DNA of 57,154 nt, from NCBI RefSeq assembly GCF_001438845.1, contig NZ_JQCL01000006.1, positions 1-57,154 of the forward strand, in the 5' to 3' direction. The DNA comes from Lactiplantibacillus xiangfangensis. GTDB lineage: Bacteria > Bacillota > Bacilli > Lactobacillales > Lactobacillaceae. The notes under the pieces were generated by a model. The model saw only the letters and a list, made by a program, of their open reading frames with translations, did no database searches and had not been told where the DNA came from. Of this stretch, positions 49,699 through 57,154 are shown in pieces (within the stretch, counting starts at the first letter, position 1; the number at the start of each line of letters is the position of its first letter). Made by a program: the position numbers and the translations under genes.

Positions 49699-50871
49699 TT
49701 ATTCAGTTGGTTTTTCATCCGAATTTTCCGCACTGGGTGCGTTAAAGTTCCAGATGTTCGTATCATCGATTTGTTCTAAGGCTTCCTTGACACTGGGCGC
49801 TTCCACTAGTACGTGGCCCGCAACCGGCGTCTTGTCAGCTTGCAATAAAGTCCGGTGGTAAAAGTTAAAGAACCAGTTCGTCTTAAGTTGCCACTGGGTC
49901 CGAATACCACTTTCCTGAGCAGGTGTGAAGTAGACCGCAACGACCGGCATGAGTTGCTTGACCGGCATCAAAGGCAAGCCCGCAATGGCCCGCAAATGTT
50001 GTTCAGCCATGCTGATGTTCGTCGCACGTTCAAAGACGTACCCCGCCTGGTGCATTGCGGGTACGATCCGTTTAACGTAGAGGTTACCGCTCTTAGTCAG
50101 GAAGAAGGCAACTTCAAAGATCCCCGTGTAGCTGAGGTTATCACTAATTTCTTTTGTGATTCGCATCATTTCATCGTTGACGGCCTGATCAATTTGGGCG
50201 GGAACGATCGTGGCCAAGAGTTCGTGGTCACGGTACCGATTTTCCACACTTGGGAAAAATTCCGTACTCGTTGCACTCTTGGCGACAAAGACGGAGAGTT
50301 CCTTATCATAAGGAATCAATGATTCCAACAGGTACGTTCCCCAATCTAAGAGGTCCGCGGCCTTCACGATGTCCGACTGCGTTTTAATCACTAACTGGCG
50401 ATTTTGACCAAGTCCCTTTTGAATTGGTTTCAAAATACTAGGGTACCCAATTGAACCAATAGCTTGATACACGTCATCCAAACTAACGATCGTTGCGGAC
50501 GGCGCCACGTTTAAATTCAACTGACTAAAGAAGGCGCGTTCAAGTGAACGGTCCTGCATAATTTCCAGCGCGTCGCCACCTTGAGGGACCCGGGTATGCG
50601 CTGATAAAAAGTTGATGACCGACGCATCGACGCTTTCAGACTCGTAAGTCACAATGTCACAACGTTCAGCAAAATTTTGTAATTGTTGCTGATCATTGCG
50701 CGCTCCGACAACGCGAAAGTCTGCCAATTCCATGGTCTCGGTATTTTCATTGTCCCCGTACACGCCGACATTAATACCAGCATTGCGCGCGGCAATCACC
50801 AAACCAACACCATTAGTACTACTCCCAATGATGCCTAGCGTACCACCTGGGTTTAAAATCGAGTTGTCCAC
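49699..50871 (-). CDS. PurK-like ATP-grasp protein, diverged
   Basis: 390 residues from GTG 50871 (TAGGG upstream); a GTG 13 codons earlier has no ribosome site. The layout follows PurK: N-terminal GTLGIIGSSTNGVGLVIAA, DIVTYESESVD, MQDRSLERAFFSQL, and ATP-grasp parts YPSILKPIQKGLGQNRQ and YDKELSVFVAKS. The PurK phosphate-binding NEIAPRPHNSGH box reads VKRIVPAMHQAGY, so key residues differ and the usual N5-CAIR synthase activity is doubtful. It lies near xpt, hinting at purine-related or novel amino-acid ligase work. A hairpin (50911-50937) sits in its leader. Confidence 0.8.
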   Translation of the reverse strand: MDNSILNPGGTLGIIGSSTNGVGLVIAARNAGINVGVYGDNENTETMELADFRVVGARNDQQQLQNFAERCDIVTYESESVDASVINFLSAHTRVPQGGDALEIMQDRSLERAFFSQLNLNVAPSATIVSLDDVYQAIGSIGYPSILKPIQKGLGQNRQLVIKTQSDIVKAADLLDWGTYLLESLIPYDKELSVFVAKSATSTEFFPSVENRYRDHELLATIVPAQIDQAVNDEMMRITKEISDNLSYTGIFEVAFFLTKSGNLYVKRIVPAMHQAGYVFERATNISMAEQHLRAIAGLPLMPVKQLMPVVAVYFTPAQESGIRTQWQLKTNWFFNFYHRTLLQADKTPVAGHVLVEAPSVKEALEQIDDTNIWNFNAPSAENSDEKPTE

Positions 50872-50910
50872 TTCAGTCCCTACTTTCTTAATCCATTTAA
50901 CGATTACCAC

Positions 50911-50937
50911 CGAGTGCTAAAACCCGTTTAACACTCG
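50911..50937 (-). promoter_or_regulatory. Hairpin in the leader of the PurK-like gene
   Basis: An 11-bp stem with one G-U (50911-50921 with 50927-50937) and a five-base loop, no T-run. It is about 40 bases before the preferred start. No purine riboswitch or other known leader was recognised in 50872-51128. Confidence 0.5.
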
Positions 50938-51128
50938 ATTTTGATACCATGTGCCATGACCGGGCAAACACCCAGCCGTTTTTTAATTTCAAAAATTTCT
51001 AATTTTTATCATGAGCCTAATTCACTAATTGCAACCCGCAAACAGTTACTAAGTTTAGTGACACTTTAGCCCACGCTGGTTCCGTTAGTTAATAATACTT
51101 GGTGCACGGAATGCATGCAAGCCCTAGC

Positions 51129-51674
51129 CTACATTTTTCGCCGGGCATTTCGATGACGGACCCGCTTGACCCAAAAGCCCCCAGAAATATAGCGTGGCTC
51201 GTAGGCAATGACGAACGCACTGGGCTCTTGTTCCTTAATCAAACCATATAACCGCCGTTCATTCTTACGTGGCGCTAAGATGTCGAGTTGGAGCCGTTCA
51301 CCTTCTAGGCCGTAAGCGATATGCTGGGTGACCCCAAAACCATTTTCGCGTAACACTCCCGGTAACGTGGATTTCGGATCAGGTAAGATAACCGAAATCA
51401 TGGTATACCCAAGTGCCAACTTATCTTCAATCACCATGCCGACGTAGACTCCGACACCATATCCGAGGGCGTAAACCACCAAGTTGATTGGATTATCGAG
51501 CCGATTTAAAACCAGTGACAGTCCTAAAACGTAAATTGTGATCTCAATCACACTGGTAAAAGCTGCGAAATACCGATACCCGCGCATGACAAGTAAAAAT
51601 CGCAACGTATTTAACGTAATGTAAACAAAGTTAATCACAAATATGAGGCCTAACATTCCAATATCAATCCGCAT
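51129..51674 (-). CDS. UPF0316 / DUF2179 membrane protein
   Basis: 181 residues. Three N-terminal membrane segments (LIFVINFVYITLNTLRFLL, TSVIEITIYVLGLSLVL, LVVYALGYGVGVYVGM) lead to a cytoplasmic DUF2179 domain (YTMISVILPDPKSTLPGVLRENGFGVTQ, SAFVIAYEPRYISGGFWV). The family occurs across Firmicutes; function unknown. GGGGG lies before the ATG. It is 21 bases downstream of xpt and probably in one operon with it. Confidence 0.92.
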   Translation of the reverse strand: MRIDIGMLGLIFVINFVYITLNTLRFLLVMRGYRYFAAFTSVIEITIYVLGLSLVLNRLDNPINLVVYALGYGVGVYVGMVIEDKLALGYTMISVILPDPKSTLPGVLRENGFGVTQHIAYGLEGERLQLDILAPRKNERRLYGLIKEQEPSAFVIAYEPRYISGGFWVKRVRHRNARRKM

Positions 51675-51695
51675 GGTTACCCCCGCTTTCTTGAT

Positions 51696-52280
51696 CTAGT
51701 CCGTTTGCTCCGATGCAAAGTGTACCCGATCATCATCGAACGATGTGATCTGGGCCAATGATTCTAAACGAACGCCCCGGTCTTTGACCAATTGATGTCC
51801 CGTCTGGAAGACCTTTTCAATGACGATTCCAACGCCCATGACGTCAGCTTTAGCTTGGTCACAAATTTCAAAGAGCCCTTGAACGGCTTGACCGTTCGCT
51901 AAAAAGTCATCAATTAGTAATACCTTATCACCAGCGTCTAAAAACTTCTTGGCAATTGAAATATGGTTAGACGTTTTCTTCGTATATGAATAAACTTCTG
52001 CGGTAAACAAGTCGTCAATTAGCGTCACAGACTTGTGTTTGCGGGCAAAAACAACTGGAACGTGGAGTGCTAACCCGGTCATCACTGCGGGCGCAATCCC
52101 AGATGATTCAACCGTAAGAATCTTGGTCACACCGGCATCGCGAAACAAGTGGGCAAACTCAGTCCCGATACTGAACATCAAATCAGGATCGACCTGATGA
52201 TTCAAAAAGTTGTCAACCTTCAACACTTCGCCAGGTAAGACCCGGCCATCCTTTAAAATGCGTTCTTCAAGTTCTCGCAT
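51696..52280 (-). CDS. xpt: Xanthine phosphoribosyltransferase
   Basis: 194 residues. MRELEERILKDGRVLPGEVLKVDNFLNHQ start, TVESSGIAPAV, and the PRPP loop VLLIDDFLANGQAVQGL. It salvages xanthine to XMP. AGGAGG precedes the ATG. Unlike many xpt genes there is no purine riboswitch directly upstream; only 44 bases separate it from the glucosaminidase gene, from which transcription may continue. Confidence 0.96.
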   Translation of the reverse strand: MRELEERILKDGRVLPGEVLKVDNFLNHQVDPDLMFSIGTEFAHLFRDAGVTKILTVESSGIAPAVMTGLALHVPVVFARKHKSVTLIDDLFTAEVYSYTKKTSNHISIAKKFLDAGDKVLLIDDFLANGQAVQGLFEICDQAKADVMGVGIVIEKVFQTGHQLVKDRGVRLESLAQITSFDDDRVHFASEQTD

Positions 52281-52324
52281 GCAAAGTAACCTCCTAATAA
52301 TAACAAGTACGTCTAATTCAACTA

Positions 52325-52972
52325 TTACTCTCTATCATACCTTTGTAAGTCGTATTTTTGAATAATATTAATTATTTTTTGTGCGTAACTGGGATCCGTG
52401 GCGTATCCGGCCGTTTGTAGCGCCTTAGCGGCCGTTTGATAGTCCTTAGCGTGAATGACCGCTGAATAGTGCTGCGCATCCCAGGGCGTCCCGTTAGCGA
52501 GCTTCTTTGCGTGAGCCACGAGGGAATCGTGCCAGCTATCGTAAACGGCAAACCGCCGTTTAACGGTGTGATACGCCCCGTCATAATACTCCTGCGTCGT
52601 CATCAACCGGCCCGCCTGAGTTGCGTAAGCTTTGACGCCAAACAAGTTATTGTTTTCAGTGGCATTCGTGCTACGTCCCCAATCAGATTCGAGGATGGCT
52701 TGGCTCAAGCTGATACTAGCCAACACGTGATACCGTTTCTGGATAACTTGGGCAGGCGGTGCTAACTTTTGGATAAAACCGCTATGGGTCGTGACCGCCA
52801 CTGGTGTCGGGGTCGGCGGTTGCGCGTCAAAGCTGCGTTTGGCAATCCCACTGAGAAGCACAACGGCGCCCAAGACGAGCAATAGGTTCAGCCATTGAAT
52901 GCGTCCGTTCTTCACAAATGGACTCCGCCGTTTTTTTGAACGCCGTCGCGGACGTCTGCGTTTGGTTGCCAT
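52325..52972 (-). CDS. Membrane-anchored GH73 N-acetylglucosaminidase
   Basis: 215 residues from ATG 52972 (GAAGGGGG upstream). The start is very basic (KRRRPRRRSKKRR), followed by one membrane anchor (LLLVLGAVVLLSG). The GH73 domain has ASISLSQAILESDWGRS (catalytic Glu in ILES), NNLFGVKA, the RRFAVYDSWHDSLVAHA segment and the terminal YATDPSYAQKIINII. It cuts the glycan strand of peptidoglycan at GlcNAc. Small, anchored members of this type act in wall remodelling. Confidence 0.92.
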   Translation of the reverse strand: MATKRRRPRRRSKKRRSPFVKNGRIQWLNLLLVLGAVVLLSGIAKRSFDAQPPTPTPVAVTTHSGFIQKLAPPAQVIQKRYHVLASISLSQAILESDWGRSTNATENNNLFGVKAYATQAGRLMTTQEYYDGAYHTVKRRFAVYDSWHDSLVAHAKKLANGTPWDAQHYSAVIHAKDYQTAAKALQTAGYATDPSYAQKIINIIQKYDLQRYDRE

Positions 52973-53124
52973 GGCTTGCCCCCTTCTATGTAAATGGACC
53001 ACTAGTGGATCATACTCTATTTTACCGATTTTCATTCGAAAATTAAACGGAATGCGTCCCATAACGCCTTACTTTTTTGCTAAAATGTAAGTGTTCTCAA
53101 ATGATTCTTAGGAGGAATTTTTTT

Positions 53125-54102
53125 ATGGCAAAAACTTACCGGTGGGCCATTGTTGGTTTAGGCAACATTGCCCACAGTTTCGTGAAATATTTTGACCAAC
53201 CCGACGGCGAGATCTACGCAGTCTGCTCACGCTCACAAGCCAAAGCGGACGCGTTCGCCAAGGATCACCAAATCCCCAAGGCGTATGGGAACCTCGACGA
53301 TTTATTAAAAGACGACAAGGTGGACATCGTTTACGTGGCAACGCCCCATAACTACCACATCGACACCATTTTACCAGCGCTGAGAGCAGGTAAACACGTC
53401 TTCAGTGAAAAAGCCATCACCATGTCCAGTGACCAGCTAAACATCGCTAAGGAAGTCGCCGCTAGCAACCACCTGATTTTAGCGGAAGCCATGACCCTCT
53501 ACCACATGCCGCTGTACGAAAAACTACACGAATTTGCGGCTGAACGGCACCTAGGCAACCTCAAGATGGTCCAAGCCAGTTTTGGGAGCTTTAAGGAACC
53601 GGATCCGACTAACCGCTTCTTCAATCCAGATTTGGCCGGCGGTGCCTTACTCGACATCGGTGTCTACGCCCTCGCTTTCGTAGAAGAATTCTTAACGGCC
53701 AAGCCCTACATTACAGGAACGACCATGCACCGCTTCAGTAGCGGCGTCGATGAATCCGAAACGATCACGTTACGTAACGCTAACGACGAACTCGCCACGG
53801 TTGCGTTGACTTTCCGGGCGAAAATGCCAAAGCGTGGCATCGTCGCTTACGAAAACGGCTATTTCACGATCGACACTTATCCCCGTGCCGACGAAGCCAC
53901 GTTTACCGACAACACCGGTCACAGTGAAATCATCAAAGCGGGCGACTCGACTAACGCCATGAATTATGAAATTGCCGACATGCAGAAAATGATTGCCGGC
54001 GAGCTTCACAATACTGGGTTAGCCAAGACTACCGACGTCATGGATGTCATGACCGCCGCACGCGCCCAGTGGGATTACCGTTACCCATTTGAAAATAACT
54101 AA
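53125..54102 (+). CDS. Gfo/Idh/MocA family dehydrogenase
   Basis: 325 residues from ATG 53125 (AGGAGGAA upstream). RWAIVGLGNIAHSFV Rossmann start, ATPHNYHID, EKAITM with the family lysine of EKP replaced context (SEKAI), and a C-terminal domain with GGALLDIGVYALAFV. It is of the trans-1,2-dihydrobenzene-1,2-diol dehydrogenase-like subgroup; substrate unknown. It is divergent from the GH73 gene, about 150 bases apart. Distinct from the paralog at 17896. Confidence 0.9.
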   Translation: MAKTYRWAIVGLGNIAHSFVKYFDQPDGEIYAVCSRSQAKADAFAKDHQIPKAYGNLDDLLKDDKVDIVYVATPHNYHIDTILPALRAGKHVFSEKAITMSSDQLNIAKEVAASNHLILAEAMTLYHMPLYEKLHEFAAERHLGNLKMVQASFGSFKEPDPTNRFFNPDLAGGALLDIGVYALAFVEEFLTAKPYITGTTMHRFSSGVDESETITLRNANDELATVALTFRAKMPKRGIVAYENGYFTIDTYPRADEATFTDNTGHSEIIKAGDSTNAMNYEIADMQKMIAGELHNTGLAKTTDVMDVMTAARAQWDYRYPFENN

Positions 54103-54160
54103 TTTGATCGAATAATCGTAAAAGAAGTTGTTATCTAAAGATTGAAAAGTCTAAATAGCC

Positions 54161-54327
54161 GCTCCGTCAGACAGCGTTGCGTGCTCTGGGGGACGGTTGC
54201 AGCCACAGTGCGGTCTGCAACTTCGATTCAGAGCCGACAACCCACGTCTTTGAATCGCCCCGCAAGATTGGCGCAAAAACCACCCGCCAATCTTGCCGAC
54301 ACAGCACGCAACGCTGTCTGACTCCGC
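54161..54327 (+). repeat. Structured repeat family 1, copy 3
   Basis: A perfect 20-bp outer stem (54166-54185 with 54303-54322) encloses GGTTGCAG/CTGCAACT, CGATTCAGAG/CTTTGAATCG and a perfect 12-bp GCAAGATTGGCG/CGCCAATCTTGC. Loops CCACAGTGCGGT and CCGACAACCCACGT are conserved. It is 58 bases past an oxidoreductase stop codon. Beyond it, 54328-54560 holds no gene. Confidence 0.88.
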
Positions 54328-54560
54328 TAAAATAACTTTACTATTTGTTGCTACTGTCTAGTAATCAAATTCAATCAGAATAACTTCAAAACCATGATTT
54401 GTATTAATCCAACAGCACTTAATTTCCAAGTTACCTTTTAACCTTAGTTGTTAAGCTAAAACACCCCAACCTAGTTGAAATTCAGCTGGATTGGGATGTT
54501 TTCTTGCCTGAAGACTATCAGGTAGAAATTAGTTATTCTAATTAAAAACCGATATTTATC

Positions 54561-54618
54561 GAAGCCAGCTAGGAATCACCGTTCCCCCACAGCACACGGA
54601 TTCTGACTGGCGAAGCGA
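54561..54618 (-). repeat. Internally deleted (mini) family-1 element
   Basis: On the minus strand it reads CGCTTCGCCAGTCAG then GTGTGCTGTGGGGGAACGG, matching the first third of a full family-1 copy, then turns into GATTCCTAGCTGGCTTCG, which pairs back with the start. It directly touches the stop codon of menA. Confidence 0.6.
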
Positions 54619-55533
54619 CTAGTTAAAAATGAGCCCGAGTCCCATAAAGACGACGAATGACAAGCAAATAATGGTCGCATTTTTAATGGCTAATATAAAT
54701 GTCTCCGTCTTGACCTGTTTTTTGAGGAATAACTGCGTGTTTTTTAAGACGGGAACCACGCTGAGTAACGTTAGTAAGCTGAGTTTTGGTAAGACGCCCA
54801 TCCATACGGCAACCATTAAGCAGACATATCCCACAATATAACTCCACGCGAAGACTTGTAACATTACCGGTTTACCCAGATAATATAGAATGGTGTGGCG
54901 GCCTAACGCAATGTCTTCATCCATATCACAAATATTGTTGGCCAGCATGATGTTAGAAATCGCAAAAATAGCTATTCCAGATGCAATTAAGACTTCTAAC
55001 GTACTGGTCCCCGTTATCGCGACTTTGTCATAGGTATTAATAAAGACAGCAATCCAAAAAATCATAAAGCCCATCGTGAATCCTGAGAAGAACTCCCCGA
55101 ACGGCCCGGACGAAATCGGCTTGGGTCCCCCGGCGTAAAAGTAACCCACCGCGTAGGAATAGAGGCCCATCCATAAAAGCGGTAGCCCAGTCCGCGTGAC
55201 CAGCCACAGCCCCAGAATCAACGAAAGTCCACCCAATCCAAAGGTAATGGCTCGCGCCTGACGAATGGAAATTTGGTTAACCCCAACCACGTTAGTTGCT
55301 TCCAAAAATTCTTGGTTATCAGCGTTGCGCGGGGCGTGTAAAAAGTCCTGGTAATTATCATTGGCATTAGTCGCCATGTGAAATAACGACGAGGCAATGA
55401 AGAACAGGATTAAATAACCGAGGTGCACCTGATGGTAGTTGTACACCGCGTATAGCGTTCCTAAAACGAACGGTAAAACACTGGCGATTAGTGATTTGAT
55501 CTCGACAAATTCGAGAAAAACTTTCGGTTTCAA
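54619..55533 (-). CDS. menA: 1,4-dihydroxy-2-naphthoate polyprenyltransferase
   Basis: 304 residues from TTG 55533, seven bases after AGGAGG. A UbiA-type membrane prenyltransferase with about nine membrane segments, the first prenyl-diphosphate box NANDNYQDF and the second NICDMDEDIALGR. It joins an isoprenoid chain to DHNA to make demethylmenaquinone. No other men gene is near; lactobacilli of this group usually need DHNA or menaquinone from outside. It is divergent from the polyprenyl diphosphate synthase that would supply the chain. Confidence 0.93.
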   Translation of the reverse strand: MKPKVFLEFVEIKSLIASVLPFVLGTLYAVYNYHQVHLGYLILFFIASSLFHMATNANDNYQDFLHAPRNADNQEFLEATNVVGVNQISIRQARAITFGLGGLSLILGLWLVTRTGLPLLWMGLYSYAVGYFYAGGPKPISSGPFGEFFSGFTMGFMIFWIAVFINTYDKVAITGTSTLEVLIASGIAIFAISNIMLANNICDMDEDIALGRHTILYYLGKPVMLQVFAWSYIVGYVCLMVAVWMGVLPKLSLLTLLSVVPVLKNTQLFLKKQVKTETFILAIKNATIICLSFVVFMGLGLIFN

Positions 55534-55675
55534 AAAAACGCCTCCTTTTGATTGACAACCTTAATAGTTATTTGTACCTTTGAATTAAATTGTATTTTAG
55601 AATGTGACTGGCTGCAAGTGTTGGCGTCTTAGCGACTTCGAGCCATTTCTAAGATTAACGGAGGAAGTTTTAAGT

Positions 55676-56653
55676 ATGATGCAAACCATTTGGCAACCTA
55701 ATAGTGCCGTAGAATCCCAATTGGCGGCGCTTAAACCCTACCTAGCAAAACACGTGCAGATCGACAACGGCCCTATTAATGACCGGGTCCACGCACTCTT
55801 AGCCGCTGGTGGGAAATTTTTGCGCCCCGGATTTTTTTACTTATTTAGTCAGTTTGGAACTGACCAGGATCCTGTTCGGCTTCAAGCCGGGGCCGCTGCC
55901 ATGGAAATGTTGCACGTCGCAACGCTAATCCATGATGACGTCATCGACCAAGCACCCGAACGCCGCAACGTGACCACCATTCATAAAGATTACGGACAAC
56001 GTAATGCCATCTACGCCGGGGATCTCCTGTTTACCTGCTACTTTGACCAGGTATTAATTGCCGCCAAGCGTGCCGAAGACGTCCGCGTTAACACCGCTGC
56101 GATGCGCGCAATTCTTCAAGGCGAACTGGATCAAATGGCGCATAACTTTGACCCACAAACAACGGTTACAGACTATCTCACCGTTGCGCGGGGCAAAACG
56201 GCCCGCCTATTCAGCCTGAGCTGTGAACAAGGGGCCCATTTAGCCGCAGCACCTTTGAAAGTCGAACGCCTTGCTAAAAAGATTGGTGAAACAATGGGGT
56301 TAGCCTACCAAATGTTAGACGACGTGTTAGATTACGCCGGTGATGAACACTTAACGCAAAAACCAGTTTTAGCTGATTTACGTGACGGCGTCTACTCGCT
56401 CCCCTTAATTTACGCACTCAAGCTTCAACCATCAATTGCTGACCAACTACCGGCTCCCGGTGAGTCAATCAGCAACGAGCAGTTGCGCTTAATTCGTGAC
56501 CAAGTCATCGTCTCTGGCGGTGTCACTAAAGCCCAGATGCTCGCGACCCAGTACACGCAAACCGCGCTGGACCTGATTGACCAGTTGCCAACCGGCGATA
56601 CGCAGCAGACCTTGCGCCGATTAGTGACCCAGTTACTGGTGCGCAACCACTGA
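55676..56653 (+). CDS. ispB: Polyprenyl diphosphate synthase (long chain)
   Basis: 325 residues from ATG 55676 (GGAGGAAG upstream; earlier codons lack a site). First Asp-rich motif LIHDDVIDQAPERR and second QMLDDVLDYAGDE, with GGKFLRPGFFYL at the N-terminus. It extends FPP with IPP to a chain for menaquinone, working with the divergent menA. Chain length cannot be read safely. The symbol hepT is also used. Confidence 0.92.
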   Translation: MMQTIWQPNSAVESQLAALKPYLAKHVQIDNGPINDRVHALLAAGGKFLRPGFFYLFSQFGTDQDPVRLQAGAAAMEMLHVATLIHDDVIDQAPERRNVTTIHKDYGQRNAIYAGDLLFTCYFDQVLIAAKRAEDVRVNTAAMRAILQGELDQMAHNFDPQTTVTDYLTVARGKTARLFSLSCEQGAHLAAAPLKVERLAKKIGETMGLAYQMLDDVLDYAGDEHLTQKPVLADLRDGVYSLPLIYALKLQPSIADQLPAPGESISNEQLRLIRDQVIVSGGVTKAQMLATQYTQTALDLIDQLPTGDTQQTLRRLVTQLLVRNH

Positions 56654-56678
56654 TGTGATACTATTTCTTAACGAAACC

Positions 56679-56849
56679 GCTCCGTCAGTCAGAGCTGGTG
56701 TGCTGTGGGGGGCGGCCCCAGCCAAAGGACGGTCTGCGGCCTCAATTCAAAGCCGATAACCCACGTCTTTGAATCGCCCCGCAACGTTAGCCGGCTAAAA
56801 CCACCGGCCAACGTTGCCGACACTGCACGCCAGCTCTGACTGACTGCAC
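56679..56849 (+). repeat. Structured repeat family 1, copy 4
   Basis: Outer arms 56684-56707 and 56821-56844 pair at 22 or more of 24 positions. Internal hairpins are GGCCCCAG/CTGCGGCC, CAATTCAAAG/CTTTGAATCG and GCAACGTTAGCCGG/CCGGCCAACGTTGC. The third hairpin differs in sequence from other copies on both arms. Loops CCAAAGGACGGT and CCGATAACCCACGT are conserved. It begins 26 bases past the ispB stop. Confidence 0.85.
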
Positions 56850-56900
56850 TAAACTCAATTTTCTTGTTATTCAATGATCTAAATTTATTAATTATTCGGA

Positions 56901-57071
56901 GGTCACCGCTGATAGCATCGGTCGTGATGGTGGCGTTGGGACGGCGGTTTATCGGCCCTACACCACGGACAGGCCGGGATAGTTGCGTTTTTTGCAGCTA
57001 TCCCGGACGAGGGTCAAGACCGCTCCTCAGGCTTGAACCGGTCCCACGACCGCATGCTATCAGCGGTGACC
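56901..57071 (+). repeat. Structured repeat family 2, copy 3
   Basis: Outer arms 56901-56926 and 57045-57071 pair perfectly but for one bulged G. Inside are a GTGG/CCAC hairpin with CG-rich top, a CCGGGATAG/CTATCCCGG hairpin and a GGGTCAAG/CTTGAACC hairpin with loop ACCGCTCCTCAGG. It follows family-1 copy 4 after about 50 bases, the same arrangement as at 49.2-49.6 kb. Confidence 0.85.
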
Positions 57072-57100
57072 GGACTAAATAATAAATGGCTAATAAATAT

Positions 57101-57154
57101 GGCTCTTTGTCAACGGCTGTTGATGAGGAACTTTATGAGGAAACCAGTTCATTT
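57101..57154. mobile_element. Probable left end of an ISL3-type insertion sequence, cut by the window
   Basis: The sequence from GGCTCTTTGTCAACGG followed by TGTTGATGA resembles the terminal repeats of ISL3-family elements of lactic acid bacteria (from memory). Only 54 bases are visible and no transposase is in the window. Confidence 0.45.

Noticed and set aside
50872-51128. Possible purine riboswitch near xpt and the PurK-like gene
   Set aside because: The conserved purine-aptamer core was looked for on the minus strand and not found; only a simple hairpin is present.
56864-57082. Rightward 72-codon frame near the right end
   Set aside because: It is within a family-2 element; not kept in the other copies.

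Overview
The window looks like chromosomal DNA of a lactic acid bacterium of the Lactiplantibacillus (Lactobacillus plantarum) group. This rests on the protein families (GatCAB-CamS-LigA-PcrA operon, NADP-glutamate dehydrogenase, menA/polyprenyl synthase without other men genes, DUF4811, DUF4828 and DUF915 proteins), strong AGGAGG-type ribosome binding sites and moderate GC. The species is inferred; plantarum, paraplantarum and pentosus cannot be separated by eye. About 50 genes, one tRNA and several non-coding elements are supported.

Layout. 0-1.7 kb: an AT-rich end with a GT14 glycosyltransferase frame that has no ordinary start codon. 1.7-10.8 kb: glycerol-facilitator family channel, YihY/BrkB membrane protein, GT2 glycosyltransferase, UDP-GlcNAc 2-epimerase, secreted GH53 galactanase, serine hydrolase and glutamate dehydrogenase. 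10.8-16.3 kb: small conserved proteins, a candidate CcpA-controlled RNA, a tiny cationic secreted peptide, a PTS-EIIC gene broken by one stop codon coupled to a DUF915 hydrolase, and a universal stress protein. 16.4-20 kb: tRNA-Arg(CCU), DEAD-box helicase, oxidoreductase, cold-shock protein. 20-26 kb: GH25-like protein that lacks catalytic residues, RpiR regulator divergent from a gluconate-type kinase, and a second, intact EIIC-DUF915 pair. 26-37 kb: PadR/DUF4097 operon, P-type ATPase, TetR/MFS/DUF4811, and MerR/oxidoreductase/YjbR sets. 37-49 kb: a core operon read leftwards, pcrA-ligA-camS-gatC-gatA-gatB-dagK-rlmD. 49-57 kb: PurK-like ATP-grasp protein, UPF0316, xpt, GH73 glucosaminidase, oxidoreductase, and menA divergent from a polyprenyl diphosphate synthase. 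The last about 50 bases look like the end of an ISL3-type insertion sequence.

The most unusual content is between genes. One repeat family (about 170 bp; four full copies plus a mini derivative) folds as an outer stem enclosing three hairpins. A second family (about 170 bp; three copies) also folds as an outer stem enclosing several hairpins. In both, the stem sequences differ between copies yet remain self-complementary within each copy, while loop sequences are conserved. The two families sit side by side at two places. A third repeat lies immediately after the stop codon of three unrelated leftward genes, forming a 3' UTR hairpin that in two copies is followed by a terminator. These elements, and the candidate CcpA-regulated transcript at 11.5-11.7 kb, are the best candidates for something undescribed.
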